From contig JBKHBQ010000002.1 in assembly GCA_046542305.1 (NCBI GenBank), forward strand, positions 1 through 46,330: a stretch of 46,330 nt of DNA. Reading direction: 5' to 3'. A model generated the notes under the pieces. The model did no database searches and was not told the DNA's origin. It worked only from the letters and a program-made list of their open reading frames with translations. A program made the translations under genes and the position numbers. Below, piece after piece: positions 16,133 to 24,343 of this stretch (positions within the stretch are counted from its first letter, which is position 1; every line of letters starts with the position of its first letter). Source of the DNA: JBKHBQ01 sp046542305 (GTDB lineage Bacteria > Bacteroidota > Bacteroidia > Bacteroidales > 4484-276).

Positions 16133-17946
16133 TCAAAAAAAATATACCTATATTTATGGTCGAATTTTTCATCCAATTCATTTAGCTATGAAAACACTTA
16201 AAATATTCCCGCTGCTGATTGCCGGAATCCTGGCCTGCTCAGTTTGCGGTGTGCTGTCAAAAGTTGATGCTCAAACACAATTACCTGTTCAAAATCAAAA
16301 AGAAATAATTGTTAGCGAGGAGAAAAAAGGAGCAGATAGTTCCAAAGATTTAATCTATGATCCTGCTAACCCAATGTTTGGATTAAACAGTTATGTGCCG
16401 GCTCACGACACGACTTGGAAAACTGACATGGATTGGTATGGCTCAGGGGATTTTAATGGCGATGGAGAGATTACCTGGGAAGATTATGATTACAGTGTTT
16501 CAGGAGATGACCCCTTTTATGATGGGACTCACAGAGCTGACACTGACTTGGATGGAGTGAGTGGGACTGCTTCTGACAGACAAATAGTTTATGAATATTT
16601 GACTGGAGAGAGAACCCACATAAATCGTTGGGAGCTTGAAAGCGTGGCGGAGAAACAAAGTCATTTAGAGAAGGCATTAGCGATTGATTTTACAAGTGAA
16701 GTTCCTCCTTCTAGCGGGTGGAATTGTGGAGGGTATATGACTCAAACTTTTATTAATTTTGCAGGAATCTATGACATAGAGAATAGTTCTTATGCAGAAC
16801 CTAATGGAACAAATTTAGATTTTGATATTGAACACAATGGAATATGGAGAATTCCTATGCGCAATGTTAACACTTACACAACAAGTAATGTCAATCACTT
16901 TCTCAACGGAGTTTTTATGGGGAGTCCTGAAAATCAAGATGCGACAGAATTTAATTCTTGGACCTTTGTTGAGCCCCAAACTGATGAAATTGTGGTGCCG
17001 GGAGATTTTAGCATTCATCCAGATAAATTTGCTAATATTAGTTGGGTTGGGTATTATTATAATGAATATTTTTATCAATGGCTTTACGGAAGTAGAACAC
17101 TACTTAATTATGACTTGGATGAAGGAAATCCAACTCTGCAATTGGAAAATCCAGACATAATTTACTCATGGAATCCCTTTGAAGAAGTTGAATATCCTCA
17201 AGACAAGAATCATGAGTATCCAGCCGACACTTCATTGGCGACCAATGGTGCGCCAGATAATGTTTATCCGGGGACAAAATATAGTTATAATGATGTGTCA
17301 AGTCAGACCAGCAATGGAACATGCACGGATGTGACTTATGAGGTGAATAGATCTTTTGAGGGTATTGCAGGAGCATATAATAAAGGCAATACAGCTAACG
17401 CCGAGCATACTCAAAACATACATGTTCAAGACAATATTCCTCCACAGTACACTTCTTTTCCTAGTGATACTACAATTACAATCAATGACCCGATGGACCC
17501 GGAACATTTGGGATATCCGCAATGGAGTGATAATTCGCAATTATTTGTAACCCCTCACTATTTTGATGTTTTATTAACTGCCACTGATGACCCAATACAG
17601 CATTGGGAAAGACACTGGACAGGCGTTGACGTGTGCGACAACATTTCAGCAGATTCTGTGCAGCATATTTACGTGGATTTGCTTGAACATCTTGCCGAAA
17701 AAGAAAATCCCTTCACGGTTTACCCGAACCCGGCCGGCAGGCATGTCACTGTCGCTGGAAACACCGCACAACAAGCACAGCAGGTTTCACTGTTCGATGT
17801 GATGGGAAATCTGGTGTCGGAAAGAAATCTGCATGGAGCGACCGGGGTACTGAAACTTGATCTGCAGGGTTTGCCAAACGGAATATACCTTCTAAAGATT
17901 CATAGCGCCGGTTTATCGCCGGTGGTGAGGGTGGTAAAGATTGACT
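16133..17946 (+). repeat. 1,814-bp direct repeat, copy 2
   Basis: Second copy of the unit at 14055-15868. Its right end touches the 3' end of a broken HicB gene on the other strand: beyond ATTGACT the flank reads ACTAA here and GATGG in copy 1, which changes the stop codon from TGA to TAC-TAA. Confidence 0.95.
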
Positions 17947-17951
17947 ACTAA
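16188..17951 (+). CDS. T9SS-exported protein with dockerin-like EF-hands, copy 2
   Basis: A 587-residue protein identical to the copy-1 product except for one added C-terminal Tyr, created because the repeat ends inside the stop codon. The domains are the same: signal peptide 1-28, dockerin-like loops 88-99 and 118-130, unrecognised core, sorting domain 506-586. The frame stays open upstream to 16095, but that extension reads through hairpin repeat C and has no counterpart in copy 1. The ATG at 16188 gives the signal peptide and is chosen. Both copies carry the same 55 bp upstream, so both may be expressed. The final TAA overlaps the stop codon of the HicB pseudogene on the minus strand. Confidence 0.85.
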   Translation: MKTLKIFPLLIAGILACSVCGVLSKVDAQTQLPVQNQKEIIVSEEKKGADSSKDLIYDPANPMFGLNSYVPAHDTTWKTDMDWYGSGDFNGDGEITWEDYDYSVSGDDPFYDGTHRADTDLDGVSGTASDRQIVYEYLTGERTHINRWELESVAEKQSHLEKALAIDFTSEVPPSSGWNCGGYMTQTFINFAGIYDIENSSYAEPNGTNLDFDIEHNGIWRIPMRNVNTYTTSNVNHFLNGVFMGSPENQDATEFNSWTFVEPQTDEIVVPGDFSIHPDKFANISWVGYYYNEYFYQWLYGSRTLLNYDLDEGNPTLQLENPDIIYSWNPFEEVEYPQDKNHEYPADTSLATNGAPDNVYPGTKYSYNDVSSQTSNGTCTDVTYEVNRSFEGIAGAYNKGNTANAEHTQNIHVQDNIPPQYTSFPSDTTITINDPMDPEHLGYPQWSDNSQLFVTPHYFDVLLTATDDPIQHWERHWTGVDVCDNISADSVQHIYVDLLEHLAEKENPFTVYPNPAGRHVTVAGNTAQQAQQVSLFDVMGNLVSERNLHGATGVLKLDLQGLPNGIYLLKIHSAGLSPVVRVVKIDY

Positions 17952-18127
17952 ATTTCTAAATTCCGATTATTTTGTGCCTCAGGCAGTTTTTTGGCTACAT
18001 CCCGGGCAATTTCAAGCGTTTCCAAAATGGTTCTTCCCTGAGCCACCTATCCCTGAATGGATTCAGAAGTTGCCAGATAATAACCCCCCGGTAACTTTTC
18101 GATCTGACGGTTTATGATCTTTTCCAT
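17948..18127 (-). pseudogene. Broken HicB-family antitoxin gene
   Basis: Reading the minus strand from the ATG at 18125-18127 gives MEKIINRQIEKLPGGYYLAT, then SESIQG, an in-frame TAG at 18047-18049, then VAQGRTILETLEIARDVAKK and LPEAQNN to a TAG at 17948. This is the HicB antitoxin fold (IEKLPGGYYLAT, G-x-VAQGRT, E-x-LEIARDVAKKL) with a nonsense codon where the family has Leu (G-L-VAQGRT). Length (about 59 codons) is near a single-domain HicB without DNA-binding tail. No HicA toxin gene is seen on either side. It is presumably a relic of a toxin-antitoxin pair. Confidence 0.8.
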
Positions 18128-18147
18128 GTCTGCGCAGTTAAAACAAA

Positions 18148-18218
18148 TACTGCCAGGTTTTTGCCAAAGGTATTTTCCTTATAGTTTTTTCGGAGCCTTA
18201 GGCAAAAACCTGTCAGGT
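18148..18218. repeat. Imperfect 23-bp inverted repeat
   Basis: Arms 18148-18170 and 18196-18218 are reverse complements at 19 of 23 positions, with core CAGGTTTTTGCC / GGCAAAAACCTG, around a 25-nt loop rich in T. It lies between the HicB relic and the 3' end of tmRNA. It could serve as a terminator on the minus strand or be a mobile-element relic; it lacks a clean T tract. Confidence 0.7.
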
Positions 18219-18228
18219 CATTAGGTCG

Positions 18229-18628
18229 TGGAGCTGGAGGGAGTCGAACCCTCGTCCAAACAAGCAGCAGCAGTGCTTTCTACATGCTTAGTCTTCCATT
18301 GATTGTCGGGTACGGGCCGGTGGAAGACGACCTATCCGTACCTTATCTTCTTTGGTTTCGCTGTCCGCCCGAAGCTTACGGACAACTAGCCCTGTTTTTC
18401 GACACCCCGTAATCAGACAGGAACAAGGCGTGTCCGTCTGCGGGATGGCTCGTCACACACCTATCGGTGCGCGATTTGGCGGTAATCTACTATACTTCGA
18501 TTACGCTGCGAGCGCGTAGTTATTATTTTCGCCAGTTATGGCTGTGAGAACAGTTAGCAACGGGCCACATTCTCAATGCCCGGCATGCTTACAATACCAC
18601 TTCCTTGCTGTCAAAACCAGTCAGCCCC
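18229..18628 (-). ncRNA. ssrA: Transfer-messenger RNA (tmRNA)
   Basis: A 400-nt tmRNA. The 5' end (GGGGCTGACTGGTTTTGACA) and 3' end (GGGTTCGACTCCC, then CAGCTCCA) form the alanine tRNA-like half: acceptor stem GGGGCTG with CAGCTCC. The tag frame at 18501-18533 reads GENNNYALAA followed by TAA, so the full tag added to stalled proteins is A-GENNNYALAA, ending in the usual protease signal ALAA. CCA is not encoded. A full promoter precedes it. Confidence 0.97.
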
Positions 18629-18666
18629 ATGATGTATAAGAACGAAAATGATCTGCAAAAGGTTTG

Positions 18667-18698
18667 CAAAATTAATCATTCAACGGTGCATATCCAAA
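18667..18698 (-). promoter_or_regulatory. tmRNA promoter
   Basis: In minus-strand reading, TTTG (18695-18698), a 20-nt spacer and TAATTTTG (18667-18674) fit the Bacteroidota consensus TTTG-N19/20-TAnnTTTG. Transcription would start about 33 nt before the mature 5' end, leaving a leader to be trimmed. Confidence 0.75.
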
Positions 18699-18758
18699 CA
18701 ATAACTGATCCAAAAAAGTTTGCATGACAAATTTTCGTATTTCAATTCCGAAATAGCT

Positions 18759-18766
18759 TATTTTTG
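18759..18766 (+). promoter_or_regulatory. Candidate -7 box for the radical SAM gene
   Basis: TATTTTTG followed by GC matches the TAnnTTTG element. The -33 element is not clear. The predicted leader of about 100 nt contains GC-rich GGAGCG/GGCGGAGCGC segments. Confidence 0.4.
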
Positions 18767-18869
18767 CGCGCTTTTTGGCGGAGCGGTGAGGCGGAGCGCA
18801 TGACGCAGCGTGTGACGGGCAAAGCCTGGAGCTAATGTAAGAATTCGTTAATTTAACTGAGGAAAATTA

Positions 18870-20252
18870 TTGCAACCCATCGATCAGTATCAAAAAGAAC
18901 TTGCCGACGGCAACAGGCGTGAATACGGCCTGTACTACGACCAGCTCCGGAAATTGTCGTACTATCGTGCTGCCGAAGCCGACGACGAGCGCAGCCGCCT
19001 GTTGCAAAGCATCGACGGCAAAGCCGGATCGGCATTTAACGGCACCAAGCCGTTTGCGCATCACATTTCGCCGGGCTGCCGGCTGTGCGGCGAGGGACAA
19101 TGGTCGTGCCTCTTCGTGAACAACCGCTGCAACTGCAACTGCTTCTACTGTCCCACCCCGCAAATCGATACGGGCATTCCCGAAACCCAGGGGCTGAATT
19201 TTTCAGATCCGCGCAACTACGTGGATTATATCCGGAAGTTCGGGTTCAAAGGCGTAAGCCTGAGCGGCGGCGAACCCTTGCTTACCTTCGATACCACGCT
19301 CGATTTCCTGCGCACGGTGAAACATGAATTCGGCACGAAAATTTACCTGTGGCTTTACACCAACGGGACGCTGCTCACCGAAGAGAAAGCAGAATTACTG
19401 GCCGCCGCCGGTCTGGATGAACTCCGTTTCGACTTATCGGCCACGGCCTATTCCACCAGATTCCTGAAACATGCCCTGGGAAAAATCCCTTCCGTTACCG
19501 TGGAAATCCCGGCCATCCCCGAAGAAATCGAGCAAATGAAACAAATGGCCGTGGAATTGGACCAGCTCGGCGTGAACTTCCTGAACCTCCATCAGATGCG
19601 GCTCACACCCTATAACCTGAAAAACCTGCTGCACCGCAATTACACTTTTCTTCACGGGCCCAGAATGACGGTGCTCGAATCGGAACTGGCGGCGCTTGAA
19701 ATGATCCGCTTCACGTTCGAGCAGGGGCTGCACATCGGGGTAAACTACTGTTCGTTTCATTATAAGAACCATTTTCAAAAAGCAGGATTCCGACACAAAC
19801 TTGCACCTTTTATTGCAGGCGCATTTGAGGAGATCACCGAAAACGGCTACATCAGAAAATTTTATCAGAACATTTCCACGCAAGCATACCATGCCCTGAA
19901 TGACGATCAAAAATCAGGACAATATTGTACCGAAGAGCAGCGGCTTTATCTGACAAAAGATCAGGTTGTCGCATCTAAGTTGCCGGAGTTTCCGGTTCAC
20001 CTCGAATATTTCTCCACCTCCATCCATAAAACGCCGGTTGAAAACGGGACAAAGATCCTGCTGAACAACAGCCTTCCGGTGTTCATCGGCAGGAAACCGG
20101 CGGGACAAAAGATCACCGTTCTACCGCAGGAACTGGTAAATCTGCAGAAGATCATGGCTGGAGAAATTTCTGAAGAAGAAACCGAAAGCCGCGAGTTTCT
20201 GGACATTTTGCAAAAAGAAATTCCTGCAAAAGGTTTCGGAACATATTACTGA
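18870..20252 (+). CDS. Radical SAM protein with extra N-terminal cysteines
   Basis: The 460-residue protein carries the radical SAM cluster motif CNCNCFYC (C87, C91, C94) that binds a 4Fe-4S cluster to cleave S-adenosylmethionine, then LSGGEP (131-136) for SAM binding. Before the motif are C70, C73 and C80 (PGCRLCGEGQWSC), and C89 lies inside it, so a second metal site is possible. The start is TTG: an in-frame stop lies 9 nt upstream, no ATG precedes the conserved region, and GAGGAAAA sits just before it. The substrate is unknown; the layout is closest to PflA-like single-domain radical SAM enzymes of unassigned role. It stands alone and ends at a strong terminator. Confidence 0.85.
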   Translation: MQPIDQYQKELADGNRREYGLYYDQLRKLSYYRAAEADDERSRLLQSIDGKAGSAFNGTKPFAHHISPGCRLCGEGQWSCLFVNNRCNCNCFYCPTPQIDTGIPETQGLNFSDPRNYVDYIRKFGFKGVSLSGGEPLLTFDTTLDFLRTVKHEFGTKIYLWLYTNGTLLTEEKAELLAAAGLDELRFDLSATAYSTRFLKHALGKIPSVTVEIPAIPEEIEQMKQMAVELDQLGVNFLNLHQMRLTPYNLKNLLHRNYTFLHGPRMTVLESELAALEMIRFTFEQGLHIGVNYCSFHYKNHFQKAGFRHKLAPFIAGAFEEITENGYIRKFYQNISTQAYHALNDDQKSGQYCTEEQRLYLTKDQVVASKLPEFPVHLEYFSTSIHKTPVENGTKILLNNSLPVFIGRKPAGQKITVLPQELVNLQKIMAGEISEEETESREFLDILQKEIPAKGFGTYY

Positions 20253-20283
20253 AAAAGCTGAAAAGGATCGACAATGGATTTTC

Positions 20284-20318
20284 AAAAGGTCGCCTGTTGG
20301 GGGGCGGCCTTTTTTTTA
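20284..20318 (+). terminator. Intrinsic terminator after the radical SAM gene
   Basis: An 11-bp stem (AAAAGGTCGCC with GGCGGCCTTTT, one T-G pair) with an 8-nt loop is followed by a run of T. Confidence 0.85.
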
Positions 20319-20686
20319 GCTGGTGAAAAACTCCTTGCCACAGCCGGCAACATACAAAATGAATTCGTAAAAAGGGAAAATCCCGCATGCATTCTGATCA
20401 ATGTTATCTTATTCTATCTTAAACAACAAGCCCAAAGGTCATACCTGATGGACATACCGTGAAAAGTCCGTTAATCCCCATTAATTTTAATTCTCAAGCC
20501 ATTATTATGATTCTTAACAGGATGTGATTTGTTCATGTTTTTTTTAAATAAAGTTAACAAACATTTATACCAACCCTTTGTTTGTTTCGTTCAATTCATT
20601 CGCTGGCAATAGTACCGGCGGATGAGATGGTTTATAATAAAATTCTGATTACCTTAGTACGCTAAAGCATCATCAATTCACCTGAT
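20319..20686. other. Intergenic region upstream of the soluble hybrid kinase
   Basis: An AT-rich stretch with no convincing open frame or RNA fold. It presumably carries the promoter of the kinase gene; no full TTTG/TAnnTTTG pair was recognised. Confidence 0.4.
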
Positions 20687-23600
20687 ATGAGCAAAGTATC
20701 TGAAAAAAAACCGACCGGAAATGAACTTCTTCTTTTACGGCAGGAAATCGATCGGTTAAAGGAGGAAAAACGGAAACTGGCAGAAGAAAACCTTCACTAC
20801 AAAAGACTTTACAACCTCTTCGACGCAGTGATTCGCAACATCCCCGATATGATCTGGGCAAAGGATCTCGATAAAAAATACATCCTGGCAAATGAGGAAA
20901 TCTGCAGAAAACTGCTGCACGTCAGAGATACGCTTGAGCCCATCGGAAAAACAGATTTGTTTTTTGCTGAACGCGAAAGAAACTCCAAACCCGAAATAGC
21001 CGATTGGCATACCTTTGGAGAAATCTGCAGCGATTCCGACACTGCGGTAATGGAATCGAAAAAATCCGGCAGGTTTGATGAATTCGGAAATATCCGGGGT
21101 GAATTTCTTTACCTCGATGTTCACAAGGCGCCGCTTTACAACCAGGATAATGAAATGATCGGCACGGTGGGGATCGCACGAGATGTAACCCGGGAGAAGG
21201 AAACCGCCAGAAAGCTCACCGAAAGCGAGGAAAAATACCGGCGGATTTTCGAGAACTCCTCCGATCCTATTCTCGTATTAGAGAACGGCAGGTTTGCCGA
21301 CTGTAATGATGCAGCACTTAAGGCAGTGGGATTTAAATCGAAGGCGGGAATTGTGGGAAAACAGCCTGCCGATATTTCACCGGAGCTGCAACCTGACGGA
21401 CAGCCCTCAGCCGAAAAGGCGGCAATGCTCATCAATAAAGCCTTCGAACAGGGCCATACCCGCTTCGAATGGCTGCATCAGGATAAAAAGCACAACCCGC
21501 TGTGGGTAAATGTTTCCCTTACGGTTTTACCACAGGAAGGCAAAAACCGGATTTTCACCATCTGGCGCGATATCAGTGATCAGAAAAAAACCGAGCAGGC
21601 CCTGGCGCAAAGCGAAAAAAAATACCGCGACCTGTTCGAACTTTCACCGGAACCCGCTGTGATCATCAACAAAACAGGGTTTATAACCGACTGCAACCAA
21701 ATATTTTATGAATCCAGCAGGATGCAATCAGATGATATCATCGGTAAACATTTTACACAACTGCCCATTTTTTCGGCCAGAGACCTACCGCGATACATCA
21801 GGATATTTTCCGATATGATCCGCCACAAATCAGTCCAGAACTATGAATACATCTGGACATCCAGGGACGGCAAAGTACATAACTCCATAGCGCATATTGC
21901 ACCGCTTTTTGAAGAAAAGAAACTTCAGGGCTTTATGGCCGTCACCCGCGACATTACCGAACAGCGCATGGCCGAAGAAAAAATCCGCGAAAGCGAAAAA
22001 AAATACCGCCTTTTGTTCGAAAGAGCCAACGATGCCATTTTGCTGATGAAGGATGGCGTTATTATGGAATGTAATGAACAAACATTCGAAATGTTCGGGT
22101 GCAGGCGCGAAGAGATTATCGGCAAGCCCCCATCCTCCTTTTCACCTGAATTTCAGCCCGACGGAACACCTTCGGATGAACTGGCTGCAAAGAAGATCAT
22201 GGAGGCACTGAAAGCCGGGTCATCAATTTTCGAATGGAAGCACATCAAACCCGATGGCACCAGGTTCGATGCCGAGGTAAACCTGAGCAGGCTGCACTTT
22301 GGAAATACCATTTTGCTGCAGGCCATCGTGCGGGATATTTCCTACCGGAAAACGGCTGAACAAAAACTCCGCGAAAGCGAAGAGAGGTATAAACTGCTTG
22401 CCAATGCCAGCCGGGAAGCCATTTTTGTGACCAGAGAAGGTTATTGCCTTGAAGTGAATCAAACGGCCACCCGAATGTTTGGCTATAGCTATGAGGAATT
22501 TATCGGGGAGTACGGAACCCAAATCATAGCTCCTGAAAGCCGGGAAATCACTCGCGAACGCATGCTGTCGGATTATGATCGCACTTACGAAGCTGTGGGG
22601 ATCAGAAAAAACGGCACCAGATTCCCCATCGAAATACAGGGAAGACCATTTACCTACCAGGGCGAACCTGCACGCCTTACTGTTTGCCGCGACCTGACCA
22701 TGCAAAAACTCGCCGAAAGGGAAATTAAGGAAATAACCAACAGACTGTTCCGGGCAGAAAAAGTGGCAAAAATCGGAAACTGGGAGTTTCACCTGCATAC
22801 CAACAAAGTCATCACTTCAGCGGGGGCTAAACTGATTTACGGCCTGGACGACAGAAACAACCTCACCATACCCGAGGTTCAGGAAGTGGTGTTGCCCGAA
22901 TACCGGATGGAAAAGGATGACGCCCTGCGCGGTCTGATTGATAACGGCACCCCCTATAATGTTGAATTCAAGATCAGGCGGCCATCCGACAACAAGATCG
23001 TCGACATCCAGTCCATCGCCGAATACGATAGCGACCGGGGCGTGGTTTTTGGCATCATCCGCGACATTACCGAACGAAAAATGAACGAAAACACACTCAA
23101 AAAAGCCAAGGAACAGGCCGAAGAGTCCGACCGCCTGAAAACCGTTTTTCTTGGAACGATGTCGCACGAACTGCGTACGCCACTAAACTCCATCATTGGT
23201 TTTTCGGAGATCATGGATGAATCGATGGATAAATACCAGATACTGGATTTTGCTAAAACCATCCATAAAAACGGAAATCACCTGCTTAGCCTCATCGAGG
23301 ACATGTTTGATATTTCGATGATCGAAACCGGGGAATTCAGGGTGGAAAAATCGCATTTCAGCCTGCGGGATTTTCTGTCGGAAATCAGGCACATGCTCAG
23401 GGAGGAACTGCAGCAACAGCAGAAAATGCACCTGGAAATCTCCATGTCGTACGATTATGATGTGATCGACAGCCGGTTGTATGCCGATAAAAGCAAGCTC
23501 AGGCAGATCTTTATTAACCTCATCAAAAATGCCGTAAAATTCACGCCTCAGGGAAAGATAGAAATCGGTTTCACGCAATCCGACCCGAAAAACCTCACCT

Positions 23601-24250
23601 TTTTCGTAAAAGATACAGGAATAGGTATTCCATTCAACAAGCGATCGCTGATTTTCGAACGTTTCAGGCAGGTGGAGGAAAGCGACACCCGCAAGTACGG
23701 CGGAACCGGTCTGGGGCTCTACATCTGCAAGTCGCTGGTGAATAAACTCAATGGCAAAATCTGGATAGAATCTGCACCGGGCAGGGGCAGCACTTTTTAT
23801 TTCACCATACCCGAGCTGATCGATGCAAGGGCCAACGGAAATCATCCTTCGCAACAGGCGGTGCCGCCCGAAGTGGATTTCCGCGATAAAACCATCATCG
23901 TTGCCGAGGATGAAGACAGCAACTATATGCTCGTGGAGTCCATCCTCGGAAAAACAGGCGCCCGGCTTTTGCATGCAGAAAACGGAGCCGTGGCCATCGA
24001 TCTGCTGAAGGAACATCCCGGGGCCGATATGATCCTGATGGACATTAAAATGCCGTTGATGGGCGGAATGGAAGCCACACGCGAAATCAGGACTTTCAAT
24101 ACAAAAATTCCCATTATCGCACTCACGGCATATGCCATGAAAGGCGACCGTGAAAAATATCTTGCAGCCGATTTTAACGAATACATTGCAAAACCCATGA
24201 AAAGAGAAACGCTGCTCGAAACACTTTCCAGGCAATTCAACCGGAAATGA
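20687..24250 (+). CDS. Soluble hybrid histidine kinase with six PAS domains
   Basis: An 1187-residue protein without signal peptide or membrane helix, so it should sense inside the cell. An N-terminal coiled coil (13-40) leads into six PAS-type domains (about 41-170, 181-300, 311-428, 440-555, 565-675, 690-795). Then come HisKA with SHELRTP (H827), HATPase with N948, DTGIG (976-980) and GTGLGL (1006-1011), and a receiver with D1119 and K1169. The second and fourth PAS domains share SPELQPDG/SPEFQPDG, a sign of internal duplication. It has no DNA-binding output, and no partner phosphotransfer protein lies beside it. The kinase core resembles that of the membrane kinase at 7797-11195, pointing to the same subfamily. 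Confidence 0.94.
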   Translation: MSKVSEKKPTGNELLLLRQEIDRLKEEKRKLAEENLHYKRLYNLFDAVIRNIPDMIWAKDLDKKYILANEEICRKLLHVRDTLEPIGKTDLFFAERERNSKPEIADWHTFGEICSDSDTAVMESKKSGRFDEFGNIRGEFLYLDVHKAPLYNQDNEMIGTVGIARDVTREKETARKLTESEEKYRRIFENSSDPILVLENGRFADCNDAALKAVGFKSKAGIVGKQPADISPELQPDGQPSAEKAAMLINKAFEQGHTRFEWLHQDKKHNPLWVNVSLTVLPQEGKNRIFTIWRDISDQKKTEQALAQSEKKYRDLFELSPEPAVIINKTGFITDCNQIFYESSRMQSDDIIGKHFTQLPIFSARDLPRYIRIFSDMIRHKSVQNYEYIWTSRDGKVHNSIAHIAPLFEEKKLQGFMAVTRDITEQRMAEEKIRESEKKYRLLFERANDAILLMKDGVIMECNEQTFEMFGCRREEIIGKPPSSFSPEFQPDGTPSDELAAKKIMEALKAGSSIFEWKHIKPDGTRFDAEVNLSRLHFGNTILLQAIVRDISYRKTAEQKLRESEERYKLLANASREAIFVTREGYCLEVNQTATRMFGYSYEEFIGEYGTQIIAPESREITRERMLSDYDRTYEAVGIRKNGTRFPIEIQGRPFTYQGEPARLTVCRDLTMQKLAEREIKEITNRLFRAEKVAKIGNWEFHLHTNKVITSAGAKLIYGLDDRNNLTIPEVQEVVLPEYRMEKDDALRGLIDNGTPYNVEFKIRRPSDNKIVDIQSIAEYDSDRGVVFGIIRDITERKMNENTLKKAKEQAEESDRLKTVFLGTMSHELRTPLNSIIGFSEIMDESMDKYQILDFAKTIHKNGNHLLSLIEDMFDISMIETGEFRVEKSHFSLRDFLSEIRHMLREELQQQQKMHLEISMSYDYDVIDSRLYADKSKLRQIFINLIKNAVKFTPQGKIEIGFTQSDPKNLTFFVKDTGIGIPFNKRSLIFERFRQVEESDTRKYGGTGLGLYICKSLVNKLNGKIWIESAPGRGSTFYFTIPELIDARANGNHPSQQAVPPEVDFRDKTIIVAEDEDSNYMLVESILGKTGARLLHAENGAVAIDLLKEHPGADMILMDIKMPLMGGMEATREIRTFNTKIPIIALTAYAMKGDREKYLAADFNEYIAKPMKRETLLETLSRQFNRK

Positions 24251-24343
24251 AAAGCGCCGGGGAATTTATGCCGGTGCAGGAAGAAAAATAGCTGCATGCT
24301 GTAACTCAACGTCGTTGCCGGGCATGCGACACAGAGGCGCTTT
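24251..24343. terminator. Long inverted repeat between convergent genes
   Basis: AAAGCGCC (24251-24258) pairs with GGCGCTTT (24336-24343), enclosing smaller inverted repeats (CCGG...CCGG and GCATGC...GCATGC). The structure fills the gap between the kinase and the LVIVD gene and probably serves as a two-way terminator, but there is no classical T tract. Confidence 0.45.

Noticed and set aside
16095..16187. Upstream extension of the second T9SS gene copy (31 more residues)
   Set aside because: It reads through hairpin repeat C, is absent from copy 1, and would bury the signal peptide that begins at MKTLKIF.
18229..18628. Separate tRNA-Ala gene at the T-arm sequence near 18235
   Set aside because: The T arm belongs to the tmRNA: no anticodon arm is adjacent, and the 5' half lies about 370 nt away.
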